Positions 38,402 through 47,116 of a stretch of 64,000 bases of DNA are shown here, one piece after another. The DNA lies in contig NZ_KB906400.1 of the NCBI RefSeq assembly GCF_000381345.1, positions 62,001 through 126,000 on the forward strand. The letters run 5' to 3'. Below the pieces are notes generated by a model. It ran no database searches and was not told the origin of the DNA. It was given only the letters and a program-made list of their open reading frames with translations. Position 1 is the first letter of the stretch; the number at the start of each line of letters is the position of its first letter. This stretch comes from Deinococcus apachensis DSM 19763 (lineage in GTDB: Bacteria; Deinococcota; Deinococci; Deinococcales; Deinococcaceae). Made by a program: the position numbers and the translations under genes.

Positions 38402-41400
38402 TCAGGTCGGGGCGCCCGTGGGGACCAAACCGAGGACTTCCCGGCTGAACGGGAGGTCAAGGTACGCCGCCCGCAGGTCCTCGTCGGGAATGGCCTCCAT
38501 CTTGCGCTGCAGGGCGGCGCGGGCCTGCTCGGCATACCGAGCGGCCTCATCCCCATGGCCCTGGGCGCGGGCCAGCCGGGCCAGCGTCAGGAAGTAGAGG
38601 TCGTGATCGTCGGGCCGCAGGTTCGCCATATCGAGCGCCTGCAGCTCGCCCGCCACCTCCGCGGCGAGGGGCAGGTTCTGGGTGAGGAGACGCACCTCGA
38701 TGAGGTGACACAGGGTCATGGCAAGGGCCGAGGGAACGTCGGTCGCCCGAAACAGCGCGGCGGCTTCCGTCAGGACGTTCAAAGCGGGTTCAAGATGTCG
38801 CAGCCCGAGTTCGGCCACCCCGAGCGAGGTCAGAGCCCAGGGCCGGTACTCGGCATCCGAACGTTGCTCCGTGAGCACGAGCCCCTGAAGGGCGAAGTCG
38901 CGCGCTTCAGCGTGCTGCAGGAGCTTGTTATACACGTCCGCCCGGACAATCAAGGACAGGATGTGGTATTGATGGTCTTCAATTTGTTCTGCCCATTCGT
39001 TAACCCGGGCGAATTTCTCCAGCGCGGCCAAGTAGGCACCCATGTAAAAATCCAGGCACCCCAGGTTGAACATCACGGCCGCCTGACCCCTGCGGTGGCC
39101 GAGCTGGTCGAAAAGGGCCGCGGCGCGGGCGTAATGCTCACGTCCCTCGCGCAACATCAGGCGGGCGAGGCAACTGCCGCCCATATGGGCCTCGGCGATA
39201 GCCTCCGCCTCCCAGCTGAAGGTCGTCCGCGCCGCGTCGCGCTTGCGCTGAGCATACTCATATTGGAGCACGTCGTCCTTGCGCGTCTGGGCGACCATCA
39301 GGGCGAGCCCGTACGCCGCATTCAATTGCTGGGGATCACGGCTTTCCTCCGCGAGGGCGAGAACCCGGCCAAGAGCGGCCTGCGCCTCTTCCAGGTGACC
39401 GAGCTTCAGCTGCACCATTCCCTGCTCACACAGACAGGACAGCAGTTCGGAGGGCCGCCCCGACCCCTCGAATGCGGCCCGGGCCAGCTCGTACCAGCGC
39501 GCCGCTCCCGTGAGGTCACCGTTGCGGAAGCAGCGCGCTCCCCGCTGGAAGCTGACGCGGGCCTCCCACACGGGTGAGCCGCTGCTCAACGCCTCTAACG
39601 CGGTGATCACCTCACCCTCCCGCTCGGGCTCCCCGGCACGTCGGTGGTAGTGGACGCGCCGGAGCAGCACCTCGCGCCGCGCCTCCAGGTCCCCCCACTC
39701 CTCAGCACACTGGGCGAGCGTGGTCAGGTCGTCCTCCCACTCGCGCAGCTCGCCGCGCCGCCTCGTGACCTCCTCGCGCAGGGCCAGCACCCCGAACCGC
39801 CCTGGCAAGCCGTGCGTGAACTGCAGGGCACGGCCAAGAAAGTGCAGCGCCTCGTCCGGCGCCCCCACCGCGACAGCCTCTCTCGCTGCCGTCAGGTAGT
39901 GCCCCGCGACCCTTTCCGCCTCCCCGCCCAGGTCGAGATGCCGGGCCACGTCGGCGGCATTTCCCACCGGGAGCCGCTCCTCCAACGCCAACCCCGCGCG
40001 GCGGTGCAGCCTGCGCCGGACGTTCGCCTCGATCCCCGCGTACACGCCCTCCTGCACCAGCCCGTGGACGAAGGCGAGGTGCCCGCCGAACGCCTCGCGC
40101 AGGAAGCGTGCCGAGAGCAACTCGTCCACGGCGGCGTAGAGTTCGCCCTCCGGCCAGCCGCTCACGTCGCCCAGCATGTCCCCCGCGAAGGTGGGGCCCA
40201 GCACGGCGGCCACGTCCACCAGCGCGCGGGGTACCGGGCCCAGGCGCTCCAGCCGGGCGCGCACCGTCTCGCCGATGCCCTGTGGGAGGCCCACCTCTCC
40301 CCCCCGCCGCGCCTCGAAGGTCAGCTCGGTGAGGTACAGTGGCAGCCCCTCGCTGCGGGCAGCGACGAGGCGGGCGAGGTCCCCGGGCAGTTCACGCTCC
40401 ACCGCCGCCAGAGCTGCTTCCGGATTCAGGCGGGCCAGGGCGAGCGACTGTGCCGCGTTCTCCTCGCGCAGCCGCTGGCGTGTCCCGCGCAGCGGGTGGC
40501 CACCCGCGAGGTCGTCACGGTACGTGGCGAGCAGCAGTGTCCGGGCGGGGGCGGCGCGGGCCAGGAATTCGACCAGCCCCAGCGACGCCTCGCTCGCCCA
40601 GTGCAGGTCCTCCAGGGCGAGGAGCACCGGGCGGGCCCGGCCGAGCGCGGTGAGCGCCCCGGAGACGGCGGCGGCCAGTCTCTCGCGTTCCCGCTCGGGG
40701 GGCAGCGGGGGAAGGACAGGCAATTCCGGGCGCCGGGCCCGGAGCGCCGGGACGAGCGTGGCGAGTGCGGGAAGCCAAGCCTCCGCACCGGGCAGGTCCA
40801 GCAGCAGCGGCGCGGCCGTCCCCAGGGCATCCGCGAGCGCCTGGTGCGGCCGGGTTTCGGGCGAGGTCGTGCGGCCCACTAGGACCAGGGTCCCCTCGGC
40901 CTCAGCGGTCAGGGCGAGTTCGCGCGCCAGCCGGGTCTTCCCCACCCCGGCCTCGCCGCCCAGGAGCAGGGTCTGTCCGGGGCCGCTCCTCGCCCGGCGC
41001 CAGGCCTCCTTGAGCGCCCCGAGTTCAGCCTCGCGCCCCACCAGCGGCAGATGCCAGGGGACCTCACCTCCGGGAGCTGGCGCGGGCACGAAGGGCGTCA
41101 GCGCCTCGCCCCGCCGCAGCCGGTCGTGCAGCGCCGCCGTCTCCGGCATGGGGGGAATGCCCAGCTCCTCCTCCAGCGTGCCCCGGAACCGCTCCAGCAC
41201 CGCGAGCGCGGCGGCCCGGTTTCCGGACTCGGTGTGCAGGGTGGCCAGTTGCCGCACCATGTCCTCGCGCAGAGGGTCGGCGGCGAGCAGGCGCTCGGCG
41301 TGGAAGATCGCGCGGGTGTGGTCGGCGGCCGCCCTGGCCTGCCCCACGAGCGCGCCCAGGTTCACCAGGAACTGTGCCCGCAGCCGCTCGCGCTCGTAGG

Positions 41401-41797
41401 GCACCCATTCCTCGTCCAGGCCTTCCAGAAAGTCGCCCCGGTACAGCGCCGCGGCCTCCTCCAGCCGGGCCGGGTCGCGGCTCAGCTCCTCGAAGGCGTG
41501 GACGTCCACCCAGCTCCCCTCCGGGTGCCAGCGCACGAAGGTAGGCTCGGCGCTGAACCACTCGCCCGGCGGCAGCGCCCCCCGCAGGTAGTGCAGGTGG
41601 CGGCGCAGGTTGGCCCGCCCCTCGCCGGGCCCCGCGTCGGGCCATAGGGTCGCCGCCAGGGCCTCGCGGCTCAGCGGGGCGCGCCCGTACAGAGCGAGGT
41701 AGGCGAGCAGGGGCAGCGTCTTGGGCGGGGCGCGAAACGGGAGGGCTTGTCCGGCCTGGCTGAGGCGAAAGGGACCAAGCAGGTGGATCTGGAGCAT
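38402..41797 (-). CDS. SARP/AfsR-like transcriptional activator (BTAD + ATPase + TPR tail)
   Basis: 1131 residues. Positions 1-95 form an OmpR-like winged helix (MLQIHLLGPFRL, then NLRRHLHYLRGAL). Positions 96-235 form the BTAD domain (ALYRGDFLEGL, LLAADPLREDMVRQLATLH). The STAND-type ATPase follows with Walker A GGEAGVGKT (about 281) and Walker B LLALEDLHWASEA (about 370). A long alpha-helical tail with TPR-like repeats runs from about 620 to the end. ATG 41797 begins the winged helix exactly; upstream codons are proline/arginine noise. Such proteins switch on specialised metabolism. It precedes the lipoprotein/tailoring gene set, and two 11-bp-spaced direct repeats downstream are its probable targets. 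Confidence 0.92.
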   Translation of the reverse strand: MLQIHLLGPFRLSQAGQALPFRAPPKTLPLLAYLALYGRAPLSREALAATLWPDAGPGEGRANLRRHLHYLRGALPPGEWFSAEPTFVRWHPEGSWVDVHAFEELSRDPARLEEAAALYRGDFLEGLDEEWVPYERERLRAQFLVNLGALVGQARAAADHTRAIFHAERLLAADPLREDMVRQLATLHTESGNRAAALAVLERFRGTLEEELGIPPMPETAALHDRLRRGEALTPFVPAPAPGGEVPWHLPLVGREAELGALKEAWRRARSGPGQTLLLGGEAGVGKTRLARELALTAEAEGTLVLVGRTTSPETRPHQALADALGTAAPLLLDLPGAEAWLPALATLVPALRARRPELPVLPPLPPERERERLAAAVSGALTALGRARPVLLALEDLHWASEASLGLVEFLARAAPARTLLLATYRDDLAGGHPLRGTRQRLREENAAQSLALARLNPEAALAAVERELPGDLARLVAARSEGLPLYLTELTFEARRGGEVGLPQGIGETVRARLERLGPVPRALVDVAAVLGPTFAGDMLGDVSGWPEGELYAAVDELLSARFLREAFGGHLAFVHGLVQEGVYAGIEANVRRRLHRRAGLALEERLPVGNAADVARHLDLGGEAERVAGHYLTAAREAVAVGAPDEALHFLGRALQFTHGLPGRFGVLALREEVTRRRGELREWEDDLTTLAQCAEEWGDLEARREVLLRRVHYHRRAGEPEREGEVITALEALSSGSPVWEARVSFQRGARCFRNGDLTGAARWYELARAAFEGSGRPSELLSCLCEQGMVQLKLGHLEEAQAALGRVLALAEESRDPQQLNAAYGLALMVAQTRKDDVLQYEYAQRKRDAARTTFSWEAEAIAEAHMGGSCLARLMLREGREHYARAAALFDQLGHRRGQAAVMFNLGCLDFYMGAYLAALEKFARVNEWAEQIEDHQYHILSLIVRADVYNKLLQHAEARDFALQGLVLTEQRSDAEYRPWALTSLGVAELGLRHLEPALNVLTEAAALFRATDVPSALAMTLCHLIEVRLLTQNLPLAAEVAGELQALDMANLRPDDHDLYFLTLARLARAQGHGDEAARYAEQARAALQRKMEAIPDEDLRAAYLDLPFSREVLGLVPTGAPT

Positions 41798-41936
41798 GCT
41801 CGCCTCCGTGGGGCGCGGTCGGTGTCGGGTTGACCGAAGGGGAGCGTGAAGTGCTCCCAGCGTACTCCCGAGAGGAGGCGGGAAGGACCAGCCACCTGGC
41901 CTGGCAACGCCCCGGGGAGGCGCCGCCGGGGCGGGA

Positions 41937-41984
41937 GCGCGAGCAGGCGCGGCCACCGGGGGCCGGGGGCGCGCCTGCTCGCGC
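41937..41984 (-). terminator. Long hairpin after the phospholipase gene
   Basis: GCGCGAGCAGGCGCG (41937-41951), an 18-nt loop, CGCGCCTGCTCGCGC (41970-41984): a perfect 15-bp stem just beyond the phospholipase stop (42000) on the minus strand and upstream of the SARP-like gene. Confidence 0.7.
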
Positions 41985-41999
41985 CGGGACCACTTCGCC

Positions 42000-42785
42000 T
42001 CAGGTGCCGATGATGCGGACGACCTGGTAGACGCCCGTCGCCACCCGGCGGCACGCGGCGCGCTTGAGCTTGTTCACGGGGTGCCGCCAGTCGGCGGGCG
42101 CGAACACGAGGTCGCAAGTCCAGTTCATGCCGTCCAGGAAACGCTGGTCGGCCAGGCGCTTGAGGTCGGGCCGCTGCGTCTTGAGGTTTCGCACCGGCAC
42201 GAACCTCTTCCAGTTGCGGTACGCGAAGTCGTGCTGGGTGCAGGCGCGGTACCAGATGAGGTCGAGCAGCGCCTTGGGAATGATCGAGATCGGGACCCGG
42301 CGGGTGTAGCCGCTGCACCCGTCCGTGCTCCAGTCGAACCCCGCGTACCAGCCGCGGCGGTACGCCCCGTTCTGCCGAATGCTCCAGAAGTTGGAGAGCG
42401 GCGTGCGAATCATGAAGTCGACGAAGGCGAGGCGACGCTGCCGCTCGCTCGTGGACTGGGGGGCGAGGGAGGCTGCGGAATCCGGCACACCAGCCGCGTC
42501 TTGCGGGCCCTCGGCCGCCTCGCGCTCGGCTTGCGCGACCTCGGCGTCGCTGGGCAGGGCGGCCAGGGCCTGCGGGTCTCCCAGCAGACGGTCAAAGGCG
42601 GCGTCGACCTCGGCCCACTCGGCGTCCGTCAGGAGGGGCTCGGGCGCGGCGCTCTGGACAGCGTCGGTCTGGGCGGAGGACGGGTCCACTCCAGTGGGCG
42701 CGGGCGCTCCGGTATTCGCACACGCGGCGAGCAGAACGGTCAGGGTCAGGGCGAGGGAGGCTTGCCGAACGGTGGAAGTGGTCAT
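42000..42785 (-). CDS. Prokaryotic phospholipase A2-type lipoprotein
   Basis: 261 residues. A lipoprotein signal (SLALTLTVLLAAC, Cys at about 22) leads to an acidic, Ala-rich linker (about 25-115). The C-terminal catalytic domain has DGCSGYTRR and ACTQHDFAYRN, the His-Asp pair of bacterial group XIV phospholipase A2 (PF09056-type), with four cysteines available for disulfides. It should release fatty acid from sn-2 of phospholipids outside the membrane. It is divergent from a two-component system (193-bp gap) that may control it. Confidence 0.85.
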   Translation of the reverse strand: MTTSTVRQASLALTLTVLLAACANTGAPAPTGVDPSSAQTDAVQSAAPEPLLTDAEWAEVDAAFDRLLGDPQALAALPSDAEVAQAEREAAEGPQDAAGVPDSAASLAPQSTSERQRRLAFVDFMIRTPLSNFWSIRQNGAYRRGWYAGFDWSTDGCSGYTRRVPISIIPKALLDLIWYRACTQHDFAYRNWKRFVPVRNLKTQRPDLKRLADQRFLDGMNWTCDLVFAPADWRHPVNKLKRAACRRVATGVYQVVRIIGT

Positions 42786-42977
42786 GTCAGCCCTCCTGGG
42801 TGGGAAGTGAGAACCCGTCGTTGTGTCCAGCCGCTGCGCCGCCTTAATCCCCGAACAGCCTCCCCACCTGTGGTTGACGGAAGCGTAGGAGGCCTGACCC
42901 CCCGGGCGCGCGTGCTGAAAGTCACGCATGACGTCCGGCACGGGCAGCCGTACCCGGGGCGGGCGTACGATGCCCCC

Positions 42978-44174
42978 ATGCAAGAGTTCCTCACCAGGGG
43001 ACTCCCACCCTGGGTGTGGTGGCTGATGTGGCTGAGCGTCGGGTTGCTGGCTTGGTTCAACCTGCTCACCGGCCGACCCGGCCTGAAGTTCCTCTCGCCG
43101 CCCGAGACGCTGGCGTGGGTAGCCGCGTACCTGCTGTTCGCCGCAGGCTTCTGGTGGGCCAGCCGCGACCCGGGGCGGCCCGGCGCTCCCGGCTTCGGGG
43201 TCCGGCTGGCGGTCACCTCCGGGCTCAGCGCCCTGGTGATCGCCCTGGGGGCGCTGTCGCCGCACTACGGCGACCACGGCGCGCTCCTGATCCTGACCGC
43301 CGCCCTGGCCGCCAGCCTGTTGCCGCGGCGGGGAGCACTCGTGTGGGTAGCGGCGCAGAGCCTGGCGTTCGCGCTGACCCTGCGCCGCACCGAGGGCGTG
43401 TTCGGGATGCTCTACCTCACGACCGCCTTCCTGGTGATGCAGGTCTTCGCGGTCGCGGCCGTGCGCGCGATCCGGGAGGAGGCCCGCGCCCGCGCGGAAC
43501 TCGCGGCCCGCAACGCCGAGCTGCGCGAGGCGCGCGAGCGGCTGGCCGCGGCGTCGCGGGAGGCCGAGCGCGTCCGCATCGCGCGCGAGCTGCACGACGT
43601 GCTGGGCCACCACCTCACGGTGCTGAACATGAACCTGGAGGTGACCGAGCACCTGCTCGGCCCGGGCGAGGCCTTGGACCACGTGCGCCGGGCGCACGAC
43701 CTGGCCCGGCTGCTGCTCTCGGACGTGCGTGCCACCGTCGGGCAGCTCCGCGAGGCCCCCGGTGACTTCGCGCTCGCCCTGCGCGGGGTCGTTCACTGTG
43801 CGCCGGGCCTGCGCGTTCACCTGGACCTGCCGCCCGACCTTGTCCTGACCGACGCCGAGCGGGCCCGGGCGGTGCTGCGCACCGTGCAGGAGATCGTCAC
43901 CAACACGCTCAAACACGCGGGTGCCCGCAATCTGTGGCTCTCGCTGAACCGCGACGAGGGGGGCGTGCGGCTCGCCGCCCACGACGATGGGCGGGGCGCG
44001 GCGGCCCTGGAGGTGGGGCACGGCCTGCGGGGCATGCGCGAGCGGCTGGAGGCGCTCGGGGGGCACGTGTCGTTCGGCTCCCCCCGCGGCGAGGGCTTCG
44101 CGGTGCGGGCCTGGCTGCCGGGTGCCCCGGGCGAAGGGGCCCCGCCCCCAACCGCGGAGGGAGGCGGCCCGTGA
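42978..44174 (+). CDS. NarL/DesK-type membrane sensor histidine kinase
   Basis: A 398-residue HisKA_3 kinase. Five to six membrane helices fill about 10-165 with almost no extracellular loop, suggesting membrane-state sensing. A coiled coil (EEARARAELAARNAEL) joins the His box RIARELHDVLGHHLT. The HATPase contains EIVTNTLKHAGA and GHGLRGMRERLEALGG. Its stop overlaps the response regulator as GTGA. It is divergent from the phospholipase A2 gene, and control of lipid damage or remodelling is a reasonable inference. Confidence 0.93.
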   Translation: MQEFLTRGLPPWVWWLMWLSVGLLAWFNLLTGRPGLKFLSPPETLAWVAAYLLFAAGFWWASRDPGRPGAPGFGVRLAVTSGLSALVIALGALSPHYGDHGALLILTAALAASLLPRRGALVWVAAQSLAFALTLRRTEGVFGMLYLTTAFLVMQVFAVAAVRAIREEARARAELAARNAELREARERLAAASREAERVRIARELHDVLGHHLTVLNMNLEVTEHLLGPGEALDHVRRAHDLARLLLSDVRATVGQLREAPGDFALALRGVVHCAPGLRVHLDLPPDLVLTDAERARAVLRTVQEIVTNTLKHAGARNLWLSLNRDEGGVRLAAHDDGRGAAALEVGHGLRGMRERLEALGGHVSFGSPRGEGFAVRAWLPGAPGEGAPPPTAEGGGP

Positions 44175-44809
44175 TCCGGGTGCTCGTGGTGGACGACCAG
44201 ACCCTGGTGCGCCAGGGCATCCAGAGTTTGCTGCGCTTCGCACCCGACATCGAGGTGGTCGCCGAGGCCGCGGGCGGTGCGGCGGCCCTGGAGGTGCTCG
44301 CCTCCACCCCGGTAGACGTGATGCTGCTCGACGTGCTGATGCCGGGCCTGTCGGGCGTGGACGTGCTGCGCACCCTCTCTGCCCGCGGCGCCGTGCCGCC
44401 CACCCTCATCCTGACCACCTTCGACGACGACGAGACCGTGCTCCAGTGCCTGAGGGCGGGGGCGCGCGGCTACCTGCTCAAGGACGTGTCGCTGGAGCGG
44501 CTCGTCGGGGCCATCCGCACGGTGGCGGCGGGCGGGATGATGGCGCAGCCCGCCCTGACCGAGCACCTGCGGGAGATCAGCGGGCGCGGCGGCGAGGCCC
44601 CCCCCCCGGGGTCACCCTTCGCGCTCACCGAGCGGGAGGTGGACGTGCTGCGCCTGCTCGCGGGCGGGTACAGCAACCGCGAGATCGCCGACGGCCTCTC
44701 GCTCTCCGAGGGCACCGTCAAGAACCACGTGTCGAGTGTCCTCTCAAAGCTCGGCACGCGCGACCGCACCCGGGCGGTGCTGCGGGCGCTGGAACACGGG
44801 CTCATCTGA
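44171..44809 (+). CDS. NarL/FixJ-type response regulator
   Basis: 212 residues. The receiver has VLVVDDQTLVR and phospho-acceptor Asp in VMLLDVLMPGLSG (about 54). The linker GEAPPPGSPF leads to a LuxR-type HTH, LTEREVDVLRLLAGGYSNRE through GTVKNHVSSVLSKL. The GTG start overlaps the kinase stop by 4 bases, so the two are made together. It is the likely DNA-binding partner of the kinase at 42978. Confidence 0.95.
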   Translation: MIRVLVVDDQTLVRQGIQSLLRFAPDIEVVAEAAGGAAALEVLASTPVDVMLLDVLMPGLSGVDVLRTLSARGAVPPTLILTTFDDDETVLQCLRAGARGYLLKDVSLERLVGAIRTVAAGGMMAQPALTEHLREISGRGGEAPPPGSPFALTEREVDVLRLLAGGYSNREIADGLSLSEGTVKNHVSSVLSKLGTRDRTRAVLRALEHGLI

Positions 44810-44872
44810 GGGGCGGTCGCCGAAGCCCGCCGCTTCAGGTCGAAGGGGCGGGCTTGCGGGCCAGAATGGTCG

Positions 44873-45134
44873 CTACGCTTGATGCCGGACTCGGGAGAGC
44901 GCTCTTTGCGCCATCGCCACGATCCAGGCGCGCTTCCGGGGAGGTGCGGGCGTGGCCGTCGGCGTGCCGCACGATGAGCAAAAAAGACTCCCGGACGGGC
45001 AGCTCCGGGTCGTGGTGCCCCGCGCGGCGGGTCAGGGCGTACAGATGGGGGGCGTAGCGCCGGTGCAGCTCCCCTAGGGCGCCCGGGTCCCCTCCGGCGA
45101 GAACACAGATCAGTCCGGCGTCCGAATGCCCCTC
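44873..45134 (-). pseudogene. ECF sigma factor remnant
   Basis: One frame gives DAGLICVLAGGDPGALGELH and RRYAPHLYALTRRAG, then PVRESFLLIVRHA, the region 2 core of an ECF sigma factor. After a frameshift near 44930, another frame gives RAWIVAMAQRALSRVRHQA and stops. Region 4 is absent and no start codon is visible upstream. The remaining 44810-44872 and 45135-45195 hold nothing recognisable. It is a truncated, frameshifted sigma gene. Confidence 0.7.
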
Positions 45135-45195
45135 CCGGCCCTTGGCGGAACCTGCTGAGTTCGTGACCTGGCCGGAGAGGAGCAGGCGGCCAGCC

Positions 45196-46104
45196 TCAGC
45201 GGAGGTTGTGGCTTCTCGCCCAGTTGAGGATGGCGGCGTTGGCGGCGCTGGCCTTCTCGAAGATCGCCGCGTGCGCCGCCCCCGGGATGACCACCAGCTT
45301 GCTGCCCGGGATGTTCTGCTGCATCTTCAGGCTGAATTCCGGCGGGTACACCGTGTCCTCCAGCCCCTCGATGATCAGCGTCGGCACCGTGATCGTCTTC
45401 AGGGTCGGAATCGAGTCCGGCCGGGTCGCCAGCACGTTCGCCCCCGCCACATCCGCGGCCACGCTGGCCTGCTTCACGATATTCGTCAGGAACGTGGCGT
45501 CGGCCATGCGGTTCACCCGCGTCTGCCCGGTCAGCATGTCCTTGAGCAGCTCCGGCGCGAGCGACTGCGGGCCGAACGCGCTCGCCTTTTGCGCCATGCC
45601 CTTCCAGAGGTTCTGCTCGACGATGCTGGCGGGGTTGGCGATGGTGTCGATCAGGATCAGGCCCAGGAACCGCTGCGGGGCCCCACGGTACATCTCGAAG
45701 GCGATGGGGCCGCCCATGCTCATCCCGCCGATGATGGCCCTGGGCACGTTCAACTGGTCCATCATGGCCAGCGCGTCCTGGGCGTAGGTCTGGAGGCTGC
45801 CGGGGTCGCTGGCGGGGGCGGTGCTCTGGCCGTACCCGCGGTGGTCGATGGTGATGACGCGGTATCCGGCGGCGGCCAGGGCCTGACGGTTGCGCGAGAA
45901 GAGCTCACCGCTGAGGGGATAGCCGTGCAGCAGCAGCATGGGCGTGCCCTGCCCCACGCTGACGTAGTGCATGTGGGCACCATTCACGTTGAGAAAACCG
46001 TCGTGCGCGCCGTACGTCCCGGTGCTGCCCCCCGCCAGGGCGGAACCAAGCAGGGCCGTGGTCAGGGCGGCGAGCGACAGAAGGCGTTGGGATCTGGAGA
46101 ACAT
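45196..46104 (-). CDS. Secreted alpha/beta hydrolase
   Basis: 302 residues with a signal peptide (MFSRSQRLLSLAALTTALLG...ALAGG). The hydrolase fold has the oxyanion motif LLLHGYPLSGE, the nucleophile Ser in GGMSMGG, Asp in GLEDTVYPPEF and His in GAAHAAIFEKA. IDHRGYGQSTAP is typical of haloperoxidase/epoxide-hydrolase-like members. ATG 46104 gives the proper signal peptide; an upstream extension does not. It is divergent from a TetR regulator over a shared palindrome, so it is probably induced by a small ligand. Confidence 0.9.
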   Translation of the reverse strand: MFSRSQRLLSLAALTTALLGSALAGGSTGTYGAHDGFLNVNGAHMHYVSVGQGTPMLLLHGYPLSGELFSRNRQALAAAGYRVITIDHRGYGQSTAPASDPGSLQTYAQDALAMMDQLNVPRAIIGGMSMGGPIAFEMYRGAPQRFLGLILIDTIANPASIVEQNLWKGMAQKASAFGPQSLAPELLKDMLTGQTRVNRMADATFLTNIVKQASVAADVAGANVLATRPDSIPTLKTITVPTLIIEGLEDTVYPPEFSLKMQQNIPGSKLVVIPGAAHAAIFEKASAANAAILNWARSHNLR

Positions 46105-46179
46105 GGCGAACCTGCTTTCATGGGAACAAGGAAGACGTGGCCTCCGGGCCGCGGGGCCCAGGCCGAAGGGCAACTCAGT

Positions 46180-46193
46180 CAGTTGTCCAACTG
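46180..46193. promoter_or_regulatory. TetR-type operator
   Basis: CAGTTG-TC-CAACTG, a palindrome with 6-bp arms, flanked by a wider pair CTCAGT (46174-46179) and ACTGAG (46190-46195). It lies in the 162-bp divergent region between the hydrolase (start 46104) and the TetR regulator (start 46267). Confidence 0.75.
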
Positions 46194-46266
46194 AGGGTAG
46201 AGGCTGCGCAGCCTCTCAAAATGCAGGCGCGCTTCATGGCATCTTGACCCCAGCGGAGGGTGCGGG

Positions 46267-46830
46267 ATGCGGAGCAAACGGGAACACATCGTGGACACCA
46301 CGCTGCGGCTCTACCGCGCGAACGGGGTGGCGGGCACGACCCTCAAGGACGTGGCTGAGGCCGCCGGGATTCCCCTGGGCAACATGTACTACTACTTCAA
46401 GACGCGGGACGACCTGGTGCGCGCCGCGCTGGAAGCCTGCGAGGCCGAGCTGCTCGACCTGCTCTCGACCCTGGCGCCCCTACCCCCCCGGGCGTGGTTC
46501 GAGGGATACTTCGACTGGCTGCTCGCCGACCCGGGCGGCGCCGCGGAGTTCGGGTGCCCCTTCGGTACGCTGGCGGGCGAGTTGCGGGCACTGGGGGACC
46601 CGGCGGCGGCGCGGGCCGCCCAGACGGTGCGGCTCTACCTCGACGCCCTGCGCGCCCGGACCGGCGCCCTCGGCCTGTCACTGACGGAGGCTGACGACCT
46701 GTTCATCGCCATCCAGGGCGCCTACACCGTTGCCCGGACCCTGAACGACCCGGAACTCTTCCGGCAGAGCGTCCTGCGGCTGCGGGCAGGGGCCCCCCAG
46801 TTGCGCCTCTCCGGCGCGGCCCCCACGTAA
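46267..46830 (+). CDS. TetR-family transcriptional regulator
   Basis: 187 residues. The N-terminal HTH is REHIVDTTLRLYRANG, then TTLKDVAEAAGIPLGNMYYYFKTRDDL. The ligand-binding helical domain contains a conserved FGCPFGTLAGELRAL segment seen in the LmrA/YxaF-like subgroup. It is divergent from the secreted hydrolase and probably represses both genes through the palindrome between them. Length is normal. Confidence 0.92.
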   Translation: MRSKREHIVDTTLRLYRANGVAGTTLKDVAEAAGIPLGNMYYYFKTRDDLVRAALEACEAELLDLLSTLAPLPPRAWFEGYFDWLLADPGGAAEFGCPFGTLAGELRALGDPAAARAAQTVRLYLDALRARTGALGLSLTEADDLFIAIQGAYTVARTLNDPELFRQSVLRLRAGAPQLRLSGAAPT

Positions 46831-46835
46831 AGCAA

Positions 46836-46859
46836 AGTCCTCACCGCCGGGCGAGGACT
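46836..46859 (+). terminator. Weak hairpin after the TetR gene
   Basis: AGTCCTC (46836-46842) and GAGGACT (46853-46859), a 7-bp stem with a 10-nt loop, directly after the TetR stop. There is no T-run. Confidence 0.45.
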
Positions 46860-46903
46860 GCACCCCCGTGCTCCCGCAGCCACTCGCCGCCTCCCTCCCC
46901 CCT

Positions 46904-47104
46904 CATACCGGATTGTGGTGACTTGAAGACAAGGGTTGAGCGAAGCGAGGAGCAAGAAATACCGGCTTGCGGCGGTAGACCATGAGTGGGTGAGCCAACG
47001 CCACCCTCAGCAGGAAGGGTGAGGGGCCGCCCCGAGCCCGGGGCCACAGGAGAACATCCGGGAAAGCACCGGATGTTCTGGAATCAGAGCAAGTTGGTAT
47101 CAGG
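46904..47104. repeat. Dispersed intergenic repeat, copy B (inverted relative to copy A)
   Basis: The ends read CATACCGGATT and AAGTTGGTATC, an inverted ATACC pair. Its hairpin, AGAACATCCGG (47051-47061), a 7-nt loop, CCGGATGTTCT (47069-47079), has the same stem as copy A at 5248-5277. The flanks align with copy A in reverse complement over about 190 bp with many substitutions. It lies between the TetR gene and the convergent hotdog-like gene, so it may also act in transcript ending. Confidence 0.78.
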
Positions 47105-47116
47105 CTACGCCCGGCG

